The notes under the pieces are model-generated. The model searched no databases. It was given only the letters and a program-made list of their open reading frames with translations, and was not told the origin of the DNA. 64,000 bases of DNA, taken from UBA940 sp031548515. Its GTDB lineage: Bacteria; Bacteroidota; Bacteroidia; Bacteroidales; Rikenellaceae. Of this stretch, positions 43,176 to 50,332 are shown one piece after another. The position numbers and the translations under genes were made by a program. The DNA lies in contig JAVBRB010000001.1 in NCBI GenBank assembly GCA_031548515.1, positions 62,001 through 126,000 on the forward strand. Direction: 5' to 3'. The number at the start of each line of letters is the position of its first letter. The first letter of the stretch is position 1.

Positions 43176-43210
43176 TCACTCCCTCACCTACGGTCATGGT
43201 GAGGGAGTGA
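43176..43210 (+). terminator. 13-bp hairpin after the outer-membrane protein gene
   Basis: TCACTCCCTCACC (43176-43188) pairs with GGTGAGGGAGTGA (43198-43210) across a 9-nt loop. No T-tract follows, so termination may need extra factors. Confidence 0.5.
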
Positions 43211-43218
43211 TCGAAAAC

Positions 43219-43241
43219 AAAAAGGCATCCTTCTGGATGCC
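43219..43241 (-). terminator. Intrinsic terminator for fabG (minus strand)
   Basis: On the minus strand GGCATCC-agaa-GGATGCC (43241-43224) is followed by TTTTTG. A second hairpin overlaps the fabG stop, so fabG transcription ends here. Confidence 0.65.
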
Positions 43242-43311
43242 CAAGTGTTACCTTCCTCGCAAGATGCCTCCACCAGCCTTTGGCTGACGGTCGGCGCTCG
43301 GTCTGTGAGGC

Positions 43312-43338
43312 CTTGATTTTGCCTACGGCAAAATCAAG
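43312..43338. repeat. 12-bp palindrome overlapping the fabG stop codon
   Basis: CTTGATTTTGCC (43312-43323) and GGCAAAATCAAG (43327-43338) are exact reverse complements around TAC. The fabG stop lies inside the right arm. Confidence 0.5.
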
Positions 43339-44080
43339 TGTTCATAGCCCCGCAGACATGCAGAACCTGCCCACTGATATAGGACGACATGTCGGACGCA
43401 AGGAAAACGGCCGCCGTGGCGACGTCTTCCGGAGTTCCGCCTCGGCGCAATGGAATCTGTTTCGCCCACCCTTCCTTCACTTCGTCGCTGAGCTGGTCGG
43501 TCATCTCGGTGATGATGAAGCCAGGGGCGATGGCGTTGGCGCGGATGCCGCGCGGACCCAATTCCTTGGCAATGCTCTTGGCTAGGCCAATCATACCGGC
43601 TTTCGATGCCGAATAGTTGCACTGCCCGGCATTGCCCGAAACGCCCACTACCGAAGCCATGTTGACTATGCTGCCCGATTTCTGGCGCACCATGACCGGA
43701 GTGACGGCGTGTATGTAGTTGAATGCAGATTTGAGGTTGACGTTAAGCACGGCGTCCCACTGGGCTTCGCTCATGCGCATCATAAGGCCGTCCTTGGTGA
43801 TGCCGGCGTTGTTGACCAGTATGTCGATCTTTCCGAAATCGGCAACAACCTGATCGACCACTTTGTGGGCCTCTTCGAAGTTGGCGGCATTCGATGCGTA
43901 AGCCTTGCCTTTTACGCCCAGGGCCTGTATGTCCTTTTCGGTTTTAAGCGCATTATCGTCTATCGCGAGGTCGGTGAAAGCGACATCAGCCCCTTCTTTC
44001 GCCATTTCGAGGGCTACGGCCCTTCCGATCCCACGCGCCGCCCCGGTTACCAGGGCGACCTTTCCTGTAAGTAATCCCAT
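43334..44080 (-). CDS. fabG: 3-oxoacyl-ACP reductase (FabG)
   Basis: FabG reduces 3-ketoacyl-ACP with NADPH in the fatty-acid elongation cycle. This 248-residue SDR protein has the cofactor motif TGAARGIG (about 12-19), NNAG (90-93), and catalytic Ser143 (MASVVG), Tyr156 and Lys160 (YSASK). It ends CGAMNT. It is transcribed divergently from glyA, with overlapping promoters. Other SDR substrates are possible, but length and the AGQCNYSASKAGMIGLAKSIAKELG motif strongly favour FabG. Confidence 0.93.
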   Translation of the reverse strand: MGLLTGKVALVTGAARGIGRAVALEMAKEGADVAFTDLAIDDNALKTEKDIQALGVKGKAYASNAANFEEAHKVVDQVVADFGKIDILVNNAGITKDGLMMRMSEAQWDAVLNVNLKSAFNYIHAVTPVMVRQKSGSIVNMASVVGVSGNAGQCNYSASKAGMIGLAKSIAKELGPRGIRANAIAPGFIITEMTDQLSDEVKEGWAKQIPLRRGGTPEDVATAAVFLASDMSSYISGQVLHVCGAMNT

Positions 44081-44112
44081 AGTTGAATCCTTTTAGTAAG
44101 AAATTTGTGGGC

Positions 44113-44120
44113 CAAAGGTA
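44113..44120 (-). promoter_or_regulatory. -7 element of fabG promoter
   Basis: Minus-strand TACCTTTG lies 32 nt upstream of ATG 44080. Its -33 region would fall on the glyA -7 element. Confidence 0.6.
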
Positions 44121-44142
44121 TGACTTTTTCTTTAATAATGAC

Positions 44143-44150
44143 TAATTTTG
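44143..44150 (+). promoter_or_regulatory. -7 element of glyA promoter
   Basis: TAATTTTG matches TAnnTTTG and lies 36 nt upstream of ATG 44187. The two divergent -7 boxes are only 22 bp apart. Confidence 0.55.
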
Positions 44151-44186
44151 GAACCTTGGAAAGGAACCTTTTAATCTTATCATAAC

Positions 44187-45467
44187 ATGACACGCGACAA
44201 GCAGATCTTCGAGTTGATAGGCGCCGAACGCCGCCGCCAGGAACACGGTATCGAACTCATCGCATCGGAAAACTTCGTGAGCGACCAGGTGATGGAAGCC
44301 ATGGGGTCGGTGCTGACCAACAAGTATGCCGAAGGATATCCCGGCGCGCGCTACTACGGCGGCTGCGAAGTGGTGGACCAGGTCGAATCGCTTGCCATCG
44401 AACGCCTCTGCAAACTCTACGGAGCGGAATATGCCAACGTGCAGCCCCACTCGGGAGCGCAGGCCAACATGGCCGTTTTCCTGGCGTGCATGAAGCCGGG
44501 CGACACCTTCCTCGGACTCGACCTCTCGCATGGCGGACACCTTTCGCACGGCTCGCCGGTCAACTTCTCGGGACTCTACTACAAGGCCGTCGGCTATAAG
44601 GTAAAAGAGGAGACCGGAACGGTAGATTACGAAGAAATGGAGGCTCTGGCCGTCGAGCACAAGCCGAAAATGATAATCGGCGGGGCATCGGCCTACAGCC
44701 GCGAGTGGGACTACAAGCGTATGCGCGAAATAGCCGACAAGGTGGGGGCGCTGCTGTTCATCGATATGGCCCACACGGCCGGTCTGATCGCCGCAGGTGT
44801 ACTTGAAAATCCTGTGAAATACGCACATATCGTCTCTTCCACAACCCACAAGACGCTGCGCGGCCCCCGCGGGGGTATCATCCTGCTGGGCAAGGATTTC
44901 GACAACCCGTTCGGCATCACGACCCCGAAGGGCGAGGTCAAGACGATGTCGGCCGTGCTCAACTCGTCGGTATTCCCGGGAGTGCAGGGGGGGCCTCTTG
45001 AACACGTCATCGCCGCCAAAGCCGTCGCTTTCGGCGAAGCGCTCGAACCGTCATATAAGGAGTACCAGAAACAGGTTGTGAAGAACGCCGCCGCAATGGC
45101 CGAAGCGTTCGTACGGCGCGGCTACAAGATAATCTCGAACGGCACGGACAACCACCTGATGCTGGTCGACCTGCGCACCAAGTTTCCCGATCTGACCGGC
45201 AAAGCGGCCGAAAAGGCGTTGGTTGCAGCGGATATCACCACCAACAAGAACATGGTCCCGTTCGACAGCCGCTCGCCGTTCCAGACCTCGGGCCTGCGCT
45301 TCGGCACTCCGGCGATCACCACGCGCGGGCTGAAGGAGGATAAGATGGACGTCATCGTGGGGCTGATCGACCGCGTGATGGCCGACTCCGAAAGCGAAGC
45401 CAACATCGCCGCCGTCCGAGGGGAAGTCAACGCCCTGATGGCAAACTACCCCCTATTTGCTTGGTAG
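44187..45467 (+). CDS. glyA: Serine hydroxymethyltransferase (GlyA)
   Basis: GlyA interconverts serine and glycine and supplies one-carbon units as methylene-tetrahydrofolate. The protein has 426 residues, the usual length. Motifs are GIELIASENFVSDQVMEAMGS (about 21-41), NKYAEGYPGARYYGGC (about 45-60), VQPHSGAQAN (85-94), LDLSHGGHLSHGSPVN, the PLP-binding Lys222 in SSTTHKTLRGPRGG, and TPAITTRGLKEDKM near the C-terminus. It ends before a REP-like element and a bidirectional terminator. Confidence 0.97.
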   Translation: MTRDKQIFELIGAERRRQEHGIELIASENFVSDQVMEAMGSVLTNKYAEGYPGARYYGGCEVVDQVESLAIERLCKLYGAEYANVQPHSGAQANMAVFLACMKPGDTFLGLDLSHGGHLSHGSPVNFSGLYYKAVGYKVKEETGTVDYEEMEALAVEHKPKMIIGGASAYSREWDYKRMREIADKVGALLFIDMAHTAGLIAAGVLENPVKYAHIVSSTTHKTLRGPRGGIILLGKDFDNPFGITTPKGEVKTMSAVLNSSVFPGVQGGPLEHVIAAKAVAFGEALEPSYKEYQKQVVKNAAAMAEAFVRRGYKIISNGTDNHLMLVDLRTKFPDLTGKAAEKALVAADITTNKNMVPFDSRSPFQTSGLRFGTPAITTRGLKEDKMDVIVGLIDRVMADSESEANIAAVRGEVNALMANYPLFAW

Positions 45468-45478
45468 TTTGGCCCCAG

Positions 45479-45546
45479 CGTCATTGCGAGGAGATGTAAA
45501 ACATTGACGAAGCAATCCAGATTGCCGCGCTTCGCTCGCGATGACG
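45479..45546. repeat. REP-like inverted repeat (CGTCATTGCGAG...CTCGCGATGACG)
   Basis: The arms 45479-45490 and 45535-45546 are reverse complements except for one position. The internal AAGCAATCCAGATTGC segment forms another short stem (GCAATC/GATTGC). Repeats of this general form are common in many bacterial genomes. Partial matches occur at 4011 and 35069. Confidence 0.6.
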
Positions 45547-45564
45547 GTACGCCCAATTCATATA

Positions 45565-45593
45565 AGAAAAGCCGGAAATATTCCGGCTTTTCT
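45565..45593. terminator. Bidirectional terminator between glyA and the PNPOx-like gene
   Basis: AGAAAAGCCGGAA (45565-45577) and TTCCGGCTTTTCT (45581-45593) form a perfect 13-bp stem with a 3-nt loop. A-rich and T-rich arms make it functional in both directions. Confidence 0.75.
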
Positions 45594-46074
45594 ACTTTTC
45601 CCATATCAGTTTTTTACCGAAGCCGAGGGTGTTGTCGGTGAGTTTCATGAGGGATGGTTCGAGAAGCCACAGAGAAAGGTCGGCGACAGCGGCGTAAGGG
45701 AATCTTTTCAGGTATGCGCGGCGGGCGGTGGTGAAGTTCCCCTCCTGTGGAGGGGTGGCACGCAGTGACGGAGTGGTTGTTCCTGATACGCGGTACACCG
45801 TCCCTTCTATCTGAAGTCCCTGAAGCCGTCCGACCGTGCGGGTTTCGAGCGCTATCCCAGCCGCGACGTTCGCATCGGCCGCCATTTCGGCGCCGTGGCG
45901 GGTTTTAGTCTCCGTCGTGAAGACAAAAAGGTTCTCCTCCGGCAGCCATGCGTAGAAGACATGCGAGGTCCACGGGTGGCCGGCGGCGGAGACCGTCGCC
46001 AACGTCATGACATGGTGCTTGCGGATAAATGCCGATATTTTTTCTAATGAATTGCCAGTAGAGTGACTTGCCAT
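45592..46074 (-). CDS. Pyridoxamine 5'-phosphate oxidase-like (split-barrel flavin-binding) protein
   Basis: This 160-residue protein begins with the split-barrel PNPOx pattern: FIRKHHVMTLATVSAAGHPWTSHVFYAWLPEENLFVFTTETKTRHGAEMAADANVAAGI (about 16-73). The end YLKRFPYAAVADLSLWLLEPSLMKLTDNTLGFGKKLIWEK fits the same family, which often binds FMN, F420 or heme and includes general stress proteins. The specific activity is unknown. Residues 99-116 (GTTTPSLRATPPQEGNFT) are a non-family insertion encoded by an in-frame palindromic repeat, also present in the WbqC-like gene. If removed, the remaining protein has the expected spacing. Confidence 0.75.
   Translation of the reverse strand: MASHSTGNSLEKISAFIRKHHVMTLATVSAAGHPWTSHVFYAWLPEENLFVFTTETKTRHGAEMAADANVAAGIALETRTVGRLQGLQIEGTVYRVSGTTTPSLRATPPQEGNFTTARRAYLKRFPYAAVADLSLWLLEPSLMKLTDNTLGFGKKLIWEK
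45727..45780. repeat. Palindromic repeat inserted in frame in the PNPOx-like gene
   Basis: The core is CCCCTCC-TGT-GGAGGGG (45739-45755), with a flank TGGCACGCAGTGACGGAGTGGTTGTT homologous to the element at 32860-32940. The 54-bp length (18 codons) preserves the reading frame. Confidence 0.6.
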
Positions 46075-46110
46075 TCTGAACGCAGATAAGACTCTATTAA
46101 TATGGATATT

Positions 46111-46281
46111 TAACTACTTTTTTACCAGAAAAAAGTGGCAAAAACTGGCCCACGCATCAAAAATCTACTCCGAAGTACTTAAAATGGTACAGCGGGCGTC
46201 TATTCGCGGCCGACTTCGGGCTACCCCGCTGAATTCCATTTTAAGCACTTCTGCGCTTTACGATTTTCGATAAGTGGGGAT
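46111..46281 (-). repeat. Structured interspersed repeat, copy R4 (inverted orientation)
   Basis: The outer stem CTTAAAATGG (46178-46187) / CCATTTTAAG (46236-46245) and inner stem CAGCGGG (46190-46196) / CCCGCTG (46225-46231) differ in sequence from other copies but remain paired. The terminal hairpin (AACTACTTTTTTACC...) is at 46112-46136. The loop sequence is replaced. Confidence 0.7.
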
Positions 46282-46335
46282 TTGCCCGTACAAACCCGCA
46301 CATAATTATATTTTGCAAAGATAGTGAAAAAGTCG

Positions 46336-47178
46336 TCATTCGGGATAAGAAGTCAGGTGTTCGAATGTGTAGCCGCGTCCGCGCAATTTGTTGACAAGTT
46401 CCCCCAGATCATTGCCTTCCCCTATCTTCGAAAACATCTGGTCGTGCATCAACAGTACAACATGGTTCGCGGTAAACGTCAGCGACGAGCGGTACAAGCT
46501 GTCGATCTCGCCGACAAGTTCATCGATCGTCTGCTTCGGTGTGTAATCCTTATGGTCGTATTCCCATTCCACGTCCCAGCCGAACACTTTGTATCCGTTA
46601 TCCGAAAGCAATTGCGCGGAAGTGGCGCCGGATTGGGTGTAATTTTTCGTCTTCGCGCCGAGCTGCCACAGGTTGCGTCCGGGCAGGCGTGCGATTTTAT
46701 GCACGATGCCAAGGTGTGTACGGTTTTTCTCGAAATCTTCCAGCACCGTTTCCGGGTCCCTGTAATAGGCGGCGTAGCGGTTGCTGGCATGCGAATAGCT
46801 GTGGTTATAGATCTCGATATATGGATTTGCCTTGAGTTCTTCGTAATGCTTTCTGAACCTGCCGCTTTCGTCAACCGGTTTGCCGACCACAAAAAGATTC
46901 GTCTTTACCCCGGCGGCCAATACGATGCTGTCGATCGTCGGGCTTCCGTTAAGGGGAGAGTCGTCGATCGTCAGGTAGACGCATTTCGACGTAACAATGG
47001 GTACGGTATCGATGGCAACCGTTCCGTCCGGAATATTGGGAAGGACCTCATCCGGACCGGCGGCAACTTCGCCACGTTCGACAGCAGGATACGGCAGCGG
47101 AATCTCCGGTTTCTCCGAACAGGTCGTGCATACGGCGGCAATTGCTGCCACGACAAAAATGGCAATCAGCTTTTTCAT
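46336..47178 (-). CDS. Polysaccharide deacetylase lipoprotein (NodB homology)
   Basis: This 280-residue protein begins with a lipoprotein signal (MKKLIAIFVVAAIAAVCTTCSE), so it is anchored in the periplasm or outer membrane. The NodB-like domain starts at about 65: VYLTIDDSP corresponds to the metal-binding TFDDGP motif, and YNHSYSHAS (about 126-134) supplies the second H..xxH pair. Later pieces (ARLPGRNLWQ, DVEWEYDH, VVLLMHDQ) match motifs 3-5. It would remove N- or O-acetyl groups from a glycan such as peptidoglycan or an exopolysaccharide. ATG 47178 is the start of the signal peptide. It follows the glycosidase-like gene by 97 nt. Confidence 0.85.
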   Translation of the reverse strand: MKKLIAIFVVAAIAAVCTTCSEKPEIPLPYPAVERGEVAAGPDEVLPNIPDGTVAIDTVPIVTSKCVYLTIDDSPLNGSPTIDSIVLAAGVKTNLFVVGKPVDESGRFRKHYEELKANPYIEIYNHSYSHASNRYAAYYRDPETVLEDFEKNRTHLGIVHKIARLPGRNLWQLGAKTKNYTQSGATSAQLLSDNGYKVFGWDVEWEYDHKDYTPKQTIDELVGEIDSLYRSSLTFTANHVVLLMHDQMFSKIGEGNDLGELVNKLRGRGYTFEHLTSYPE

Positions 47179-47275
47179 TATTTCCCAGACTAAACAGGTT
47201 TGTAAAAGCGCATACGATCCCCGTCCGGCGCAAATACACCGGTTGATCTTATGCAAAATATTTTAAAGGATTATT

Positions 47276-48160
47276 TTATTCCGTGCGCTCTGTGCGCCAG
47301 AGAATATAGGATACGTTTTCGGGTACATCGGCGAGTTCCTCACCGAACTCGTGCCGTCGATGCTCTTTATCGCGATACCATCCCCAGGCGTCCCCTCCGA
47401 CCAGATAGATCGCGTCCGACACGCCCAGGCCTATCAGCGCCAGCGAGAAATCGTGGAATGACTCCCTGGTTTTGCTTTCAACCATTATCACCTGGCCGTC
47501 GCGCACCGCAAGCGCACGGCGGACAGAGACATTTTTAGGGTTGTTCTCGACCAACTCCCCGTTATGTACAAGTGGATACTGCCTGAAAAAAAAACCTTTA
47601 CTGTCGACGGCCTGCTGGAGCAAGGACGTCTCGGTCCCCACGCCCACAGAGATCGTATTGTCAACCACTGCGCAGAAACCTCGTTTCGCAACTCCACGCG
47701 ACAACTGCTCGCCCGCCATGACGAAATCGCCGACTATCTGCATGTTGTCCTTACGGATATCCGCGGCCATAGCGGCAAACACGATAGTCGAATCCATCCG
47801 GTCGGGCATGCCTACAGCCAGCGACATGGTGAGGTTACGGGGAATGAACACATCAAGGGCAACTGTGTTTACAGTATCCCGCACTACCTCGATATATCCC
47901 GGGCTAAGAGTATTTGCCCCGATGCTGTCAACTACGGTAACGCTTTGCACGGTGGTATCGGCATCTTCCGGCTCGAAATAGTAGTCCGGAGTCTCTTCTC
48001 TTTCGTGGAATATCACGTACAGCCCCGCCGACATGCCAGCCAGGCAGGCCATAACAGCGATGATCCACCACCATTTCGACACGGCGTCCTTTTTACCCCC
48101 ACGGATGCCCGATCCGAGGACATATACTTCTTTATCCTGTTTGTTGTCATTCCTGCTCAT
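47276..48160 (-). CDS. Membrane-anchored phosphodiester glycosidase (NAGPA/DUF2233-like) protein
   Basis: This 294-residue protein has a single N-terminal membrane helix (about 30-50, WWWIIAVMACLAGMSAGLYVIF) and a periplasmic domain. The core resembles the phosphodiester-glycosidase family (uncovering enzyme NAGPA and DUF2233): the FFFRQYPLVHNGELV segment, RRALAVRDGQVIMVESK, and FHDFSLALIGLGVSDAIYLVGGDAWGWYRD (about 244-272) correspond to the conserved ...A..L..LG...A..LDGG.S pattern. The typical aspartate in LDGG is replaced (VGGD). Such enzymes can remove GlcNAc-1-phosphate linkages or act on wall glycans. The start ATG overlaps the LytTR stop (ATGA), so they form an operon. Confidence 0.7.
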   Translation of the reverse strand: MSRNDNKQDKEVYVLGSGIRGGKKDAVSKWWWIIAVMACLAGMSAGLYVIFHEREETPDYYFEPEDADTTVQSVTVVDSIGANTLSPGYIEVVRDTVNTVALDVFIPRNLTMSLAVGMPDRMDSTIVFAAMAADIRKDNMQIVGDFVMAGEQLSRGVAKRGFCAVVDNTISVGVGTETSLLQQAVDSKGFFFRQYPLVHNGELVENNPKNVSVRRALAVRDGQVIMVESKTRESFHDFSLALIGLGVSDAIYLVGGDAWGWYRDKEHRRHEFGEELADVPENVSYILWRTERTE

Positions 48161-48540
48161 ATTCCGATCCTCCGGCTTTTAATGCTCTCTTCCAATACTG
48201 TTTTTAGCGCTTTCAGGGCCTCTTTCGACGCAGAAAGCGTGAATTTATTTGCAAAACCGCCGTCCGAAAGCACGATCGTCTGTTTCGATACGTTGACGTA
48301 ATATATATAATTTCCGTTGATTATAAGGCTTTTGCCTAAACGGATGAACATTTGCGCGTCGGTCCCCAATTGCTGCTCTATCGTCTTTTCGAACGAAGCC
48401 AGATTGAACGAGAACACATGTTCGTCCCTGTTCTCGAGCGTCATCGTTGAATAGTTGCCATCCGACAGGATGTAGACGATCCGTTCGCATGCAACCCTGA
48501 CCACCTCGTTGTTATTCGTCAGCACTAAATACTTGGACAT
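48157..48540 (-). CDS. Stand-alone LytTR DNA-binding regulator
   Basis: The 127-residue protein is only a LytTR domain. Residues 15-115 show the pattern ERIVYILSDGNYSTMTLENRDEHVFSFNLASFEKTIEQQLGTDAQMFIRLGKSLIINGNYIYYVNVSKQTIVLSDG, with the R-I-G-K-S-L-I-I-N core that contacts DNA. It lacks a receiver domain, so it would work without a two-component kinase or be controlled by an unknown signal. It lies upstream of, and overlaps, the phosphodiester-glycosidase-like gene. Its promoter block is duplicated before the M23 peptidase gene, suggesting auto- and cross-regulation. Confidence 0.85.
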   Translation of the reverse strand: MSKYLVLTNNNEVVRVACERIVYILSDGNYSTMTLENRDEHVFSFNLASFEKTIEQQLGTDAQMFIRLGKSLIINGNYIYYVNVSKQTIVLSDGGFANKFTLSASKEALKALKTVLEESIKSRRIGI

Positions 48541-48558
48541 TGCTTTTTTTATTTATCC

Positions 48559-48625
48559 GATACAAATATATTGATATAAAGATACATATTATTATCCTTT
48601 CGCCCCTGTTTTACCAAATAGCGGG
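48559..48625 (-). promoter_or_regulatory. LytTR promoter block, copy 1
   Basis: The minus-strand -7 is TATATTTG (48570-48563). Upstream, the block AATATATTTG...CTGTTTTACCAAATAGCGGG (+ strand 48606-48625) aligns with 50172-50239 over about 67 bp. The conserved motif reads CCCGCyATTTGGTAmAACAG on the transcribed strand, about 36 nt upstream of -7, a typical activator position. Confidence 0.6.
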
Positions 48626-48662
48626 CCGGATGTATGAAATTGCTCCCTGAAGTTACGAACTG

Positions 48663-48692
48663 AAAAAAGCATACTGAGAACAGCATGCTTTT
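48663..48692 (-). terminator. Terminator of the M23 endopeptidase gene (minus strand)
   Basis: AAAAGCAT (48665-48672) and ATGCTTTT (48685-48692) pair, with CTG/CAG inside. On the minus strand the hairpin is followed by a T-run. Confidence 0.6.
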
Positions 48693-48720
48693 CTATTTTT
48701 TCATTGTCAACTATCAATTT

Positions 48721-50076
48721 TTACCGCCTGTCGATAATGTTGCGCGTAGTATCAACAGGGGATGGATTTACCGGAGCTGGAGCAACGGCGGGCATCGCGA
48801 TCGAGTCCAGCTGCACGAGCCATCCGGATTCGGGCAGCGTACCCGCAAGTTCGCCCATCACCTTGTCGCGAACCACGGCAAAAGCCTCGCGGTCCTGAGG
48901 ACGGATGGGTTCGCCCGGCTCCTGTGGTATTTTCAGCGGATCGATCGGCTTTCCGTTCACACGGACGCGGAAATCGAGGTGCGGGCCGGTAGAGGTGCCT
49001 GTGCTGCCCACATAGCCGATAGTTTGCCCCTGCTTGACTCGCGAACCCGTAGAGATACCCGAAGCGTATCCCCGCAGGTGCAGGTAGCCTGTTTCGTAGC
49101 CGCGGGCGTGCTTTATCCAGATGGTGTTCCCGCCTCCGCCTCCCCAGCCGCGCGAAGTCACTACGCCGTCGGCGACGGCGTGTACGGGAGTTCCCGATGG
49201 AGCCGCATAGTCAACCCCGTGGTGCGGACGGTATACACGGTATATGGGATGCAGGCGGGCATTCGAGAATCTCGAACTTATGCGGGTGAACTTGAGCGGA
49301 GCTTTCAGGAAAGCCTTCTTGAGGCTGTTGCCGTTCTCGTCCCAGTAAGCGATCTTGCCGTCCTGCTTGAACGGAATTGCATAATTGGACCGGCCGCCGT
49401 GGTAGAAAACGGAACCCCATACACGACCTATGCCCACTTTCACAGTATCGACGTAACGCTGCTCATATATCACCTCGAATGAATCTCCGGGCTGCACGGC
49501 GAAAAAGTCGATGCTCCACCCGAATATGTCCTCCATTTCGGAGGCCAGGGCAAAAGGCATATCGTTATTGACGATCGCGTTCCACAGCGACGAGGATATC
49601 TCTGCCTTGGCATGCATACGTTCCACATGGACCGGCTTACAGCCATTGCACACGGCGATCGAGTCGCCCAGCATAGAGATCGTAACGTAGTTTATCTGGT
49701 CTTTTTCATAAACCAAATGCGAAAGAGTGCGGTTGCCTATGGTATCAAGGGTCAGGAAGGCGGTATATTTATTGCCCACCCGCACCTTGCGCAGGTCGAA
49801 AGTGTCCTTGCAGGCCTGTTCGATACGGTAGACCATTCCGGCGCCAATACCAAAATCGCCGAGTATCTTGCCCATCGTCTCGTTCCTGCCCACCTCGGCC
49901 TCGAACAGTTCGTAGTCTTCATACGGTATCCCGTAAAGCATCGGAATCTCGACCTCCGGTTCAACGGCTCCGGTTTTATCTTTCCTGTCACGGCAATTAG
50001 TTATCGCCATCGCCAACACTATCAGCACGATTGCCGTCACGGCCATCCGTCCGTATCCTCTCCAAAATTTTTCCAT
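48721..50076 (-). CDS. Murein endopeptidase, M23 family
   Basis: This 451-residue protein has an N-terminal lipoprotein-type or membrane-anchor segment (about 10-28, VTAIVLIVLAMAITNC). A linker with OapA/LysM-like features (about 55-215) follows, then a LytM catalytic domain with the zinc-binding HHGVDYAAPSGTPV (H at about 285, D at about 289) and GPHLDFRV (about 364-371). The second half of the HxH motif is H-L-D instead of H-L-H, as I recall for many Bacteroidota members. It should cleave peptide crosslinks in peptidoglycan. The gene is transcribed from the promoter block that resembles that of the LytTR regulator and has its own terminator. Confidence 0.88.
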   Translation of the reverse strand: MEKFWRGYGRMAVTAIVLIVLAMAITNCRDRKDKTGAVEPEVEIPMLYGIPYEDYELFEAEVGRNETMGKILGDFGIGAGMVYRIEQACKDTFDLRKVRVGNKYTAFLTLDTIGNRTLSHLVYEKDQINYVTISMLGDSIAVCNGCKPVHVERMHAKAEISSSLWNAIVNNDMPFALASEMEDIFGWSIDFFAVQPGDSFEVIYEQRYVDTVKVGIGRVWGSVFYHGGRSNYAIPFKQDGKIAYWDENGNSLKKAFLKAPLKFTRISSRFSNARLHPIYRVYRPHHGVDYAAPSGTPVHAVADGVVTSRGWGGGGGNTIWIKHARGYETGYLHLRGYASGISTGSRVKQGQTIGYVGSTGTSTGPHLDFRVRVNGKPIDPLKIPQEPGEPIRPQDREAFAVVRDKVMGELAGTLPESGWLVQLDSIAMPAVAPAPVNPSPVDTTRNIIDRR

Positions 50077-50171
50077 AATCGCAAAATTACCGATTCCTAT
50101 GAAATCATGAACTGTTTTCTACTTTTTTTTCGGCTAATTTATGAACAGCCAACCATCCCTTCCGGATATTA

Positions 50172-50239
50172 GACACAAAGATATTGATATAAAGAGATAT
50201 AATTATTATTCTCCGATCTCTGTTGTACCAAATGGCGGG
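50172..50239 (-). promoter_or_regulatory. LytTR-like promoter block, copy 2 (before the M23 gene)
   Basis: The minus-strand -7 TATCTTTG is at 50183-50176, and the conserved CTGTTGTACCAAATGGCGGG (+ strand) is at 50220-50239. The block aligns with copy 1 over about 67 bp with one indel. The inferred 5' UTR of the M23 gene is about 95 nt. Confidence 0.6.
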
Positions 50240-50271
50240 TCTGCTGTATATAATTACGGATATATGGCATG

Positions 50272-50312
50272 AAACGGCAACGGTATACCTGATCGGTATA
50301 CCGTTGCCGTTT
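50272..50312 (-). terminator. Strong hairpin between dipeptidyl peptidase III and M23 genes
   Basis: AAACGGCAACGGTATACC (50272-50289) pairs with GGTATACCGTTGCCGTTT (50295-50312) as a perfect 18-bp stem with a 5-nt loop. It separates the two minus-strand genes. Confidence 0.7.
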
Positions 50313-50332
50313 TCGTCAGAAATATGCAAGCC

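Noticed and set aside
48721..50076. Loss of function of the M23 peptidase because HxH reads HLD
   Set aside because: Aspartate can serve as a zinc ligand, and I recall the same motif in many Bacteroidota homologues, so it is probably functional.
50105..50329. 74-residue minus-strand ORF between DPP III and M23 genes
   Set aside because: It runs through the terminator hairpin and the -7 promoter block, and its composition is not protein-like.
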